Assembly: GCF_900163715.1 (NCBI RefSeq)
Contig: NZ_FWFF01000001.1
Span: 186,001-250,000 of the forward strand
Direction: 5' to 3'
DNA length: 64,000 nt
Source: Brevibacterium yomogidense
Lineage (GTDB): Bacteria > Actinomycetota > Actinomycetes > Actinomycetales > Brevibacteriaceae
Under the pieces are notes generated by a model, which made no database searches, was not told the DNA's origin, and was given only the letters and a program-made list of their open reading frames with translations. Below, piece after piece: positions 15,706 through 24,032 of this stretch; within the stretch, counting starts at the first letter, position 1, and each line of letters begins with the position of its first letter. A program made the translations under genes and the position numbers.

Positions 15706-16992
15706 CCCCTTCTCCCGCAGCCGTTCGCGCTGGCTGGGATTGGTGGAGGGGCGGAACGGCATCGCGACGACCTCGGCCGCCACCGGCACCCCGGGCTCGT
15801 CGGCGTACTCGTCCGGGAGCCACACCCACAGCTCGGTGCCCAGCGCGGTGTCGCGCAGCGGCACGTAGCCCATCGCGATGTTGTTCTCGAGCTCCGGCGA
15901 GTACCAGGGCGAGGTCACGTATCCGATCGGCTCGCCGTGCTGCTGCTCGCTGATCAGCCAGAAGTCAGGCGCGTAGTCGTCGATCGGCCGGCCTCCCAGC
16001 TTCAGTCCCACCAGCTGCAGCGAGTACGGCGGCCGCCCGTCCTCGATCTCATTCCGCGCGGCCTCGAGCGCTTCCTTCCCGATGTACTCCCCTGCCTTCT
16101 TCCGCGGGACCTGGTAGGCGAGGTTCACCTGGAACGGGAGGGTCTCCGCATCCATGTCCTGGCCCCACGACAGGATGCCCGCCGCGATCCTGCGGTGGTG
16201 CGCCGGCGCCACGACCCGCAGACGGTGCGCCGCGCCCACCTCGAGGATCGCGCTCCACAGAGTCTCCGCGTTGAGAGTGGAGTCCTGCAGATAGATCTCA
16301 TAGCCCTTCTCTCCGGAGAACCCGGTCTGGGAGATGATCACCTCACAGCCGCGGATCGTCGCCGCCATGAGCCCGTAGCTGGGAATCTCCGCGACCGCGT
16401 CGCCCACGAGGTCGATCATGAGGGCGAGCGACTTCGGCCCCTGGATCTGCACCGGCGAGACATCGATCTCCGCTATGTCGACGTCGAACCTCCACCCGAC
16501 GTTCACGCCCTGCAGCCAGAGCATGAGGTCGGAGTCCGACAGGCTGAACCAGAACTCGTCCTCCGCCACCCGCAGCAGGACGGGGTCGTTGAGGATGCCG
16601 CCCGCCTCGTTGCAGAGGATCACGTACCGGGCCCGCATGACCGGGATCTTCGTGGCGTCGCGCGTGATCACCCGGTCGACGAACGACTCCGCGTCCGGGC
16701 CCGTGACCCGGATCTGCCGTTCGACGGCGACGTTCCAGAGCGTCACGTCGTTCACGAGTGAGTCGTACTCGACCATCATCCCGCCCTCGTCGGGACGGAC
16801 GTAGCCGCGCGGGTGGTACATCCGGTTGTAGACGGAGGCGCGCCAGCAGCCGTGCTGCATCGACAGGGCCCAGTACGGAGACTTCCGCACACGGGTGTCG
16901 ATGAGCATCTCCACGGGAGTCGGCCCTGACTGCCGGAGATTGATGGGAACCAGCCGGTCGCGCTGGTCGATGGACGGGACGTTGAAGTTCAT
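15688..16992 (-). CDS. DmdA/GcvT-family tetrahydrofolate-dependent methyltransferase (demethylase-like)
   Basis: 434-residue member of the GcvT/DmdA/LigM aminomethyltransferase superfamily, which transfers C1 groups to tetrahydrofolate. It differs from true GcvT and shares with DmdA the segments SVYNRMYHPRGY, NVAVERQIRVTGPDAESF, GGILNDPVLLRVAEDEFW, SLSDSDLMLWLQGVN and IQGPKSLALM, followed by GFSGEKGYEIYLQ and GILSWGQDMD. The ATG at 16992 has GAGGAGG upstream; the longer frame to 17037 lacks one. It is divergent from a MetF-like reductase and upstream of a cupin, consistent with a catabolic O- or S-demethylation module. The exact substrate (DMSP, a betaine or a methoxy compound) is inference. 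Confidence 0.78.
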   Translation of the reverse strand: MNFNVPSIDQRDRLVPINLRQSGPTPVEMLIDTRVRKSPYWALSMQHGCWRASVYNRMYHPRGYVRPDEGGMMVEYDSLVNDVTLWNVAVERQIRVTGPDAESFVDRVITRDATKIPVMRARYVILCNEAGGILNDPVLLRVAEDEFWFSLSDSDLMLWLQGVNVGWRFDVDIAEIDVSPVQIQGPKSLALMIDLVGDAVAEIPSYGLMAATIRGCEVIISQTGFSGEKGYEIYLQDSTLNAETLWSAILEVGAAHRLRVVAPAHHRRIAAGILSWGQDMDAETLPFQVNLAYQVPRKKAGEYIGKEALEAARNEIEDGRPPYSLQLVGLKLGGRPIDDYAPDFWLISEQQHGEPIGYVTSPWYSPELENNIAMGYVPLRDTALGTELWVWLPDEYADEPGVPVAAEVVAMPFRPSTNPSQRERLREKGLDTAV

Positions 16993-17007
16993 GGCATCCT
17001 CCTCAGC

Positions 17008-17064
17008 GAGTTCTGCCCTCCGGGAGTTCTGTCCCACATCCCGGGCTTATATCATAGAGTTCTG
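17008..17064. repeat. Triple direct repeat GAGTTCTG in the demethylase leader
   Basis: GAGTTCTG occurs at 17008-17015, 17024-17031 and 17057-17064 (CAGAACTC on the transcribed strand), spaced 16 and 33 bp. Two lie between the putative promoter and the start codon and one in its spacer, a layout suited to a regulator. Could be chance; no known consensus recognised. Confidence 0.45.
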
Positions 17065-17080
17065 GACTACCTGCGGACAA
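17051..17080 (-). promoter_or_regulatory. Candidate promoter of the DmdA-like gene
   Basis: On the minus strand TTGTCC (17075-17080) is separated by 18 nt from TATGAT (17051-17056), a good vegetative-type -35/-10 pair, about 60 bp before the start codon at 16992. Confidence 0.55.
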
Positions 17081-17175
17081 GAGACTGTTCCCGCACGACG
17101 AACCGCAGGTTTCCAGCATGGACAGGACCCACGGGTCCGCGGCGACAATGGGATCCCCGGTGAAGGGAGAATCCG

Positions 17176-18006
17176 ATGACCGGCGACACGAGCACCATCG
17201 CCCGCCTCCTCCGCACGGCGCGGCTGGAAGTCCTGCCCACCGATTCGATCACCGCCGAGGTCCGGGCCCACGCACCGCAGCACCGCACCGTCACGATCAC
17301 CGCGTCGGAGAGCCTGGGGCTCGACGCGACCCTCGCCGTCGCCTGCGCACTCCGCGCCGACGGCCGTCGAGTGGCCCCCCACCTCGCCGCACGCATGGTG
17401 TCGGGCCGCTCGCACCTCGAGGACATCGTCGACCGCCTGCACGCAGCCGGCGTCGACGCCGTGTTCGTCCCCGGCGGCGACGCGACCCCGGGGCCGGGCG
17501 CCTACACGTCCTCACTCGCACTGCTGCGCGACCTCGAGCAGATGGACCACCCGTTCCGCGACATCGGCGTCGCCGCCTATCCGGAGTCGCATCCGACCAT
17601 CCCCGACGCCGAGGTCGTCCGGGCTCTGGCGGACAAGCATCCGTTCGCGACGGAGATGGTGAGCAACCTCTGCTTCGACCCGGACGCGCTCAGTGCATGG
17701 ATCCGCTCTGCACGGGATCGGGGGACCGCCCTGCCCCTCTGGCTGGGCGTCCCCGGCCGCGTGGACGCCGCCCGCCTGGCGAGGGTGGGGGCGCGCATCG
17801 GGGTGGGCCAGTCGCTGCGGTTCCTCAAGGGGAAGCTCGGGACGATCACGCGTCTCGTCACCCCCGGCGGCGTCGACACGCACCGTCTGCTCACCCGGAT
17901 GAGCGGCACGCTGGACGATCCGACGTCACGGATCGCGGGGCTCCACCTCTACACGTTCAACCAGGTGGAGCTAACGGAGGCGTGGCTGCACGACACCGGC
18001 GGCTGA
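17176..18006 (+). CDS. Methylenetetrahydrofolate reductase family protein
   Basis: 276-residue TIM-barrel protein of the MetF family, slightly shorter than typical MetF (290-310). MetF enzymes interconvert 5-methyl- and 5,10-methylene-tetrahydrofolate with FAD. Visible family features: an N-terminal strand followed by TITASESLGLDATLAVA, HLAARMVSG (the substrate-binding His-Leu-x-x-Arg segment), DAVFVPGGDATPGPGAYTSSLALL, AAYPESHPTIPD and GLHLYTFNQVELTEAWL. ATG at 17176 follows GGGAGAA. Divergent from the DmdA-like gene, so the pair could oxidise the methyl-tetrahydrofolate that demethylation makes; in a degradative role it would run opposite to biosynthetic MetF. Confidence 0.82.
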   Translation: MTGDTSTIARLLRTARLEVLPTDSITAEVRAHAPQHRTVTITASESLGLDATLAVACALRADGRRVAPHLAARMVSGRSHLEDIVDRLHAAGVDAVFVPGGDATPGPGAYTSSLALLRDLEQMDHPFRDIGVAAYPESHPTIPDAEVVRALADKHPFATEMVSNLCFDPDALSAWIRSARDRGTALPLWLGVPGRVDAARLARVGARIGVGQSLRFLKGKLGTITRLVTPGGVDTHRLLTRMSGTLDDPTSRIAGLHLYTFNQVELTEAWLHDTGG

Positions 18007-18060
18007 CAGCGCGGCCGAGGCCCCGCACGAACCTGAGACCGCCTCGCGGCCGAGGCCCGC

Positions 18061-18084
18061 GACTCACTCCCCGACTCACTCCCC
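18061..18084. repeat. 12-bp direct duplication of an IclR gene stop region
   Basis: GACTCACTCCCC occurs at 18061-18072 and 18073-18084. The second copy includes the regulator's TGA (18076-18078, minus strand). The 12-bp period makes a second in-frame stop after the first. Confidence 0.85.
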
Positions 18085-18828
18085 GCGAGCGGGAAGCTTC
18101 GCCAGACCGCGCGACAGCAGATCCGCCTCACGGACCAGGAGACGACCGAACTCCTCGATGCGCTCCGTCATCCGCACCGCCGGCCCGGAGATGCCGATCG
18201 CCGCGAGCACGGCCCCGCCCTGCCCGCGCACCGGTGCCGCGACCGCGTCGAGTCCCAGCTCGAAGTCACCGTGCGTGATCGCGAAGCCGCGGGTCCGGAT
18301 GAGCGCGGCGTCCTCCACGACGCTGGCCTCTGACAGCACCACCCCGTCAGAGCAGCGGGTCAGCGATCCCTTCGGCAGCTCCAGCGGACCGAACGCGCTC
18401 AGCACCATCCCCAGCGCGGAGCAGTGGATCGGCACATCGATGTCGACCCAGTTCGCGGCACCCAGCACGTAGGTCGAATCGACCTGAGCCACGTGGACCA
18501 CGCGCCCCCCGCTGGGCAGACCCAGGTTGACCGTCTCCCCCGTCTTCTCCCCGATCCGCTCGAGGGTGGGGGTCGCGGCGGCGGCGAGCGCCTCGGTCCT
18601 GTCGAAGCGCGCGGCGTACGCGGCGAACAGAGCGCCGCCCCGGTAGGCACCGTCCGGCATCCGCTCGAGCAGCCCGTTGTCATGCAGCGAGGCGAGCAGG
18701 CGCGACACCGTCGAGCGCGCCATGCCGGAATGCTCGACGACATCCGTGAAGGACACCGGCGCCGGGGCATTGATGACGAACATCAGGAGCGCGGCGGCCC
18801 TGTCGATCGATTGCGTGCCCTGGCCCAT
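18076..18828 (-). CDS. IclR-family transcriptional regulator
   Basis: 250-residue IclR-type regulator. N-terminal winged HTH: SIDRAAALLMFVINAPAPVSFTDVVEHSGMARSTVSRLLASLHDNGLLER; C-terminal effector domain with GETVNLGLPSGGRVVHVAQVDS, GAANWVDIDVPIHCSALGMVL, RTRGFAITHGDFELGLDAVAAPV and GGAVLAAIGISGP. ATG at 18828 has AAGGAA at a good distance; a frame to 18867 adds 13 residues. It lies downstream of and convergent with the MetF-like gene and next to aceB. It could control the C1 module or the glyoxylate shunt; no operator was identified. Ligand unknown. Confidence 0.88.
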   Translation of the reverse strand: MGQGTQSIDRAAALLMFVINAPAPVSFTDVVEHSGMARSTVSRLLASLHDNGLLERMPDGAYRGGALFAAYAARFDRTEALAAAATPTLERIGEKTGETVNLGLPSGGRVVHVAQVDSTYVLGAANWVDIDVPIHCSALGMVLSAFGPLELPKGSLTRCSDGVVLSEASVVEDAALIRTRGFAITHGDFELGLDAVAAPVRGQGGAVLAAIGISGPAVRMTERIEEFGRLLVREADLLSRGLAKLPARGE

Positions 18829-18873
18829 CGGTTCCTTCCACCTTGTCCTCTGTGGACTGGACCACAATCATAC

Positions 18874-18928
18874 GACCGACGCCGAGGTGCCGGACCCCTC
18901 GGAGGGGTCCGGCACCTCGGCGTCGGTC
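18874..18928 (-). terminator. Near-perfect 55-bp palindrome after aceB
   Basis: Arms 18874-18900 and 18902-18928 (27 bp each, single-base centre), core GACGCCGAGGTGCCGGACCC. It lies 60 bp beyond the aceB stop on the minus strand and 46 bp upstream of the IclR start, so it most likely terminates aceB; it could also lie in the IclR promoter. Confidence 0.8.
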
Positions 18929-18987
18929 GCTGTACCGGTCACCGCGCCGGGCTGGGAGGCGATGCCTCCGTCAGCCGGCGACGGGAC

Positions 18988-20736
18988 TCACGCGGCGAAC
19001 GGGTAGGGCATCCGCGCCGCCCGGTCGACCATGAACCGCTGGTAGGCCTCCACGGTGAAGGAGTCCGGCAGCTCGTCGCCCAGCGCACCCCAGCGCAGCA
19101 GCTCCGCGGATTCGCAGAAACGGTCCAGCGGATTGCGCGAGGTGATCGCGAGCTCCTCCGCCACGTACCGGTCCACGAGCACCGTCGTGAGCACGCGGCC
19201 GTTGTCCATCTTCACGCCGCGGCGGATCCACTGCCAGATCTGCGCACGGGAGATCTCCACGCTGGACACGTCCTCCACCAGGTGGTCGACCTTGAGCGCG
19301 CCCTTCCCCGACAGCCACGCGTCGAGGTAGGCGATGCACGCGCGGATGTTGGTGCGCACGCCGTCCTCGCTCACGTGCTCGCGGAGGTCCTCCGGCGTGG
19401 GCAGACCGTCGCGGGACAGGAGGTCGGCCGACGTGATGCGTCCGTTCTCACCGGTTCCGTTCGTCGCGGGGATCCGCTCGATCTGGTGGTCGGCATCCCC
19501 CAGCACCGCGTCGAACGCCTCGCGCGCCACGGGGATGAGGTTCGGGTGCGCGACCCAGGTGCCGTCGAAGCCCTGCGCGGCCTCGCGCTCCTTGTCCTCG
19601 CGCACGCCCTGCTGCGCGACCGCAGTCAGCTCCGGGTCCTCGCGGTCGGGGAACGCCGTCGCCATGCCGCCCAGCGCGTGGATGCCGCGGCGATGGCTCA
19701 CGTCGATGATGCGCTGCGCGTAGCTCTCGAGGAACGGCAGCTCCATCGTGATCTCCTTGCGGTCGGGCAGGAGGAAGGAGCGGTCGTGGCGGAACGCCTT
19801 CGTCATCGAGAAGATGTAGTCCCAGCGACCCGCGTGCAGGCCCGCGCAGTGCTCGCGCAGCTCCCACACGATCTCCTCCATCTCGATCGCCGCACTCAGC
19901 GTCTCGATGAGGACCGTCGCACGCAGCGTGCCCGGCTCCAGGCCCAGGAGCTCCTGCGCCCGGAGGAACAGGCGGTTCCACCAGCGCGCCTCCGCGGCGC
20001 TCTCCACCTTCGGGATGCAGAAGTAGATGCCGCTGCCGCGGGCCGCCAGCTCCTCCGCGTTGTGGAAGAAGTACAGCGCGAAGTCCACGAGCGAGGCCGC
20101 CGCCGAGGTCTCCGATCCGTTCCGGTCGACGTACCGCAGGTGCGCCTCCGGCATGTGGAGACCGCGGGGCCGCACGACGATCGTCGGCTGCTGGGCTCCC
20201 GCGCGCCGGCTCGCCCGCTGCTCGTAGTACTTGCCCACGCGCGTCACGTGCTTGAGCCGGCTGCGCACTGCTGCGCGCAGGTTCACCTGGCCGAGCACCA
20301 CGTTCGACCACGTGGGTGACATGGCGTCCTCGAAGTCCGCCAGCCACGAATCGGCGTCGGAGTTGAGTGCGTTCACCGCCGTGCGGCCGTCCGGCGCGCC
20401 CGTGATCTCCACGCGGCGGCGGGACAGCCCCGATGCGCCGGCGTGGCCGATCGCACGCCAGTCAGCGTCCTCACGGATGTGGCGGGTGTCCTCGCGGTGG
20501 CTCGGCAGGTCGCCGCGGGCGATCGCGTCGTTGCGCGGGCCGCGCTCGGTGAGCAGCCGGCGGCGCTCCGTGAGGAACTCCGCGTGCAGCGTCGCCAGGA
20601 AGTCGAGCGCCTCGTGGGTGAGGACCGTATCGTACGTGGGCTCCATGGGGCCGGCGACGACCATGCGGCCGCCGGCGGTCCGAGCGGACGGGGACGGGTG
20701 CAGCTCCTGTGCGGAGGAGGTCGAGAGGGTGGACAT
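18988..20736 (-). CDS. aceB: Malate synthase A
   Basis: Malate synthase of 582 residues, condensing glyoxylate and acetyl-CoA to malate in the glyoxylate shunt. Signatures: TVLTHEALDFLATLH, DFEDAMSPTW, VVRPRGLHMPEAH, ALYFFHNAEEL, GIYFCIPKVESAAEARWWN, ATVLIETLSAAIEMEEI, GRWDYIFSMTKAFRHD and ALGGMATAFPDREDPE. The ATG at 20736 has AGGAG just upstream; the frame to 20946 would add 70 unrelated residues. Same strand as aceA, 241 bp downstream of it, with its own leader hairpins in between, so the two may be separately tuned. Length exceeds the roughly 530 of enteric AceB mostly through charged loops. Confidence 0.96.
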   Translation of the reverse strand: MSTLSTSSAQELHPSPSARTAGGRMVVAGPMEPTYDTVLTHEALDFLATLHAEFLTERRRLLTERGPRNDAIARGDLPSHREDTRHIREDADWRAIGHAGASGLSRRRVEITGAPDGRTAVNALNSDADSWLADFEDAMSPTWSNVVLGQVNLRAAVRSRLKHVTRVGKYYEQRASRRAGAQQPTIVVRPRGLHMPEAHLRYVDRNGSETSAAASLVDFALYFFHNAEELAARGSGIYFCIPKVESAAEARWWNRLFLRAQELLGLEPGTLRATVLIETLSAAIEMEEIVWELREHCAGLHAGRWDYIFSMTKAFRHDRSFLLPDRKEITMELPFLESYAQRIIDVSHRRGIHALGGMATAFPDREDPELTAVAQQGVREDKEREAAQGFDGTWVAHPNLIPVAREAFDAVLGDADHQIERIPATNGTGENGRITSADLLSRDGLPTPEDLREHVSEDGVRTNIRACIAYLDAWLSGKGALKVDHLVEDVSSVEISRAQIWQWIRRGVKMDNGRVLTTVLVDRYVAEELAITSRNPLDRFCESAELLRWGALGDELPDSFTVEAYQRFMVDRAARMPYPFAA

Positions 20737-20833
20737 GGCTGCTCCTGAACGAGTCATGTGGCGAAGTGTGGCGAGTGGGCGGACCGCTGTGGGCGGGCCG
20801 TGGCGAGCGAGGCCGGGTACGGCGGTTGAAGAA

Positions 20834-20887
20834 ATCGGCCGCCCCAGCGCAGGGAAACCCCAGAAACCCTGCACCGGAACGGCCGAT
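20834..20887 (-). promoter_or_regulatory. Nested stem in the aceB leader
   Basis: Outer arms ATCGGCCG (20834-20841) and CGGCCGAT (20880-20887) enclose inner arms GCAGGG (20849-20854) and CCCTGC (20867-20872). It lies about 100 bp upstream of the aceB start. It may be an mRNA structure or a regulator site; function unknown. Confidence 0.5.
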
Positions 20888-20901
20888 CCGCTTCCTCCGA
20901 G

Positions 20902-20926
20902 GCCGCCGGCCGGCTCAGCCGGCGGC
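20902..20926 (-). terminator. Hairpin after aceA
   Basis: GCCGCCGGC (20902-20910) pairs with GCCGGCGGC (20918-20926) around a 7-nt loop. It lies 52 bp beyond the aceA stop on the minus strand, before aceB, so it probably ends or attenuates the aceA transcript. Confidence 0.6.
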
Positions 20927-20977
20927 GTCGGAATGGTGAGGTCCACGAGCGTGGTGGCCGGGACCTCGGCTGCGGGC

Positions 20978-22264
<1,287 letters not shown>

Positions 22265-22352
22265 CGTCGCTCTCCTTCAGGGGTTCTGTACTGCGTCTGT
22301 GCTGCGTTGTGACATCCAGTCTTCCGGAGCGGAACCCGTTGGACGAGACTTT

Positions 22353-22362
22353 TTCACGTGAA
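22353..22362. promoter_or_regulatory. Perfect 10-bp palindrome in the aceA-ramB divergent region
   Basis: TTCACGTGAA, between the two divergent starts, about 90 bp before the aceA ATG. Candidate operator; the regulator is not known. Confidence 0.4.
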
Positions 22363-22390
22363 GTTCTGCCGGATTTCTGCTGGAGTGAAG

Positions 22391-22411
22391 AAGTTGCGTT
22401 CTTTCGCAAAC
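22391..22411. promoter_or_regulatory. Candidate RamB-type operator
   Basis: AAGTTGCGTTCTTTCGCAAAC contains facing GTTGCG and CGCAAAC elements and resembles the AAAGTTTGC/GCAAACTTT-like boxes bound by RamB of Corynebacterium. It lies 26 bp before the ramB ATG and about 130 bp before aceA. The identification is by analogy. Confidence 0.45.
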
Positions 22412-22436
22412 CCGTCTGTTCTGTCAGAGTGGTCAC

Positions 22437-23924
22437 ATGGTGATCACCTCACGCGTGAAGCGCGCGACAGACCACTCCGACGACAGCGGGCCGGGGCCCT
22501 CAGCCGATGCCCTGAGCATCGGTCGTCGGATCCGCCACTATCGGACGGCGGCGGGACTGACGCTGGGCCAGCTGGGCGAGCGGATCGATCGCGCGCCGTC
22601 GCAGATATCCGTCCTGGAGAACGGGAAGCGCGAGCCCGGCCTGGGGCAGCTGCGGGACCTCGCGGCCGCACTGGGCGTCACGACCGACGACCTGCTCGAC
22701 CCGTCCCCCGTCGACGCGCGGCAGGCGCTGGAGCTCGAGGTGGAACGGAACCAGATGTCGCCGCTCTACAGCTCGCTGCACCTCCCCGCCGTGAAGGTGA
22801 AGTCGCTGCCGCAGGACGCGCTCGAGGCGATCGCCGGCCTCCAGCGCCAGCTCACGACCATGGTGCGGCGGCGCGCGGCCACTCCGGAGGAGGCCCGCCG
22901 GGTCAACCGCGCACTGCGGGAGCAGATGCGCCAGCAGGGCAACCACTTCCCGGAGCTGGAGAAGGTGGCGGGCGAGGTGCTCGCGCGGATCGGCTACGAC
23001 GGCGGGCCGCTGTCGCAGCGCCAGACCGCTGCGGTGGCCGACCACCTGGGGTACTCGCTGCACTACGTGTCCGATCTGCCCTCGTCCACCCGGGCGGTCG
23101 CGGACACGGAGAACAGGCGCCTCTACCTCTCCCACGAGGACGTGACGGGACACGATCCGCGGTCCCATCTGCTCACGGCGCTGGCGTCGCACATCCTGGG
23201 CCATTCCGCCCCTGCGGACTACGAGGAGTTCCTCACCCAGCGGGTCGAGGCGAACTACCTGTCAGCCGCGCTCATGCTGCCCGAATCGGAGGCTGTGCCG
23301 CTGCTGCAGCGAGCGAAGAAGAACCGGTCGATTTCTGTGGAAGAGCTCCGTGACGTGTTCGGAGTCTCGTATGAGACCGCCGCGCACCGATTCACGAACC
23401 TCGCGACGGCCCACCTGGGGCTGCCCGTGCACTTCATGAAGGTCCATTCTTCTGGAACCGTCCATAAGGCGTACTCGAACGACGGACTCCCGTTCCCCAC
23501 GGATCCGCTGGGAGCGATCGAGGGGCAGTACGCGTGCAAGCGCTTCACCTCACGGACCGTGCACCGGGTCGCGGACCGGTTCAGCCCCTACTTCCAGTAC
23601 ACGGACACCCCGGGCGGGACCTTCTGGTGCACCGCGCGCGTGCTGCCCGGCGGGGACTTCTCCGTGAGCGTCGGGGTGCCGTTCGCCCACGTGGGGTGGT
23701 TCGAGGGCCGCGAGACGACGAAGCGCTCCGCCTCGCGCTGCCCCGATCCGTCGTGCTGCCGGGAGGCGCCGGATGAGTTGGCGAAGAAGTGGGAGCACGC
23801 GAGCTGGCCGTCGGCCCGCACCCACGCGTCGCTCCTGGCCGCCGTCCCGCCGGGCATCTTCCCCGGCGTGGACACCACCGAGGTCTACACCTTCCTGGAG
23901 CGCCACGAGCCCGACGAAGGGTGA
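22437..23924 (+). CDS. ramB: RamB-type XRE regulator of acetate/short-chain acyl metabolism
   Basis: 495-residue regulator with an N-terminal XRE helix-turn-helix (IGRRIRHYRTAAGLTLGQLGERIDRAPSQISVLENGKREP, res about 32-70), a middle region with an ImmA/IrrE-like domain (ASHILGHSAPADYEEF, EANYLSAALMLPE) and a Cys-containing C-terminal domain (CKRFTSRTVHRVADRFSPYFQYTDTPGGTFWC, CPDPSCCRE) of the DUF2083 type. This architecture defines RamB, which represses aceA/aceB and acetate-activation genes in Corynebacterium; divergence from aceA supports the call. No strong ribosome site precedes ATG 22437, so a leaderless or GTG 22440 start is possible. Confidence 0.9.
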   Translation: MVITSRVKRATDHSDDSGPGPSADALSIGRRIRHYRTAAGLTLGQLGERIDRAPSQISVLENGKREPGLGQLRDLAAALGVTTDDLLDPSPVDARQALELEVERNQMSPLYSSLHLPAVKVKSLPQDALEAIAGLQRQLTTMVRRRAATPEEARRVNRALREQMRQQGNHFPELEKVAGEVLARIGYDGGPLSQRQTAAVADHLGYSLHYVSDLPSSTRAVADTENRRLYLSHEDVTGHDPRSHLLTALASHILGHSAPADYEEFLTQRVEANYLSAALMLPESEAVPLLQRAKKNRSISVEELRDVFGVSYETAAHRFTNLATAHLGLPVHFMKVHSSGTVHKAYSNDGLPFPTDPLGAIEGQYACKRFTSRTVHRVADRFSPYFQYTDTPGGTFWCTARVLPGGDFSVSVGVPFAHVGWFEGRETTKRSASRCPDPSCCREAPDELAKKWEHASWPSARTHASLLAAVPPGIFPGVDTTEVYTFLERHEPDEG

Positions 23925-24012
23925 GCCAGACGGACGGTGAACTCGACGCGGGGTGAGCTCGGCGAATGGCCAGCCCGACGAGAGGTGGGTTCGACGAAGG
24001 GTGAGCCAGACG
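23912..24012. repeat. Degenerate repeat array reiterating the ramB stop region
   Basis: The 21-bp sequence around the ramB stop (core GACGAAGGGTGAGCCAGAC, 23912-23932) recurs exactly at 23992-24012. The 60 bp in between contain three or four degenerate versions of CGACGNGGGGTGAGC. The array fills most of the gap to the convergent MFS gene. Confidence 0.8.
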
Positions 24013-24032
24013 ACGCCCGCTGGCAGCTCGCC

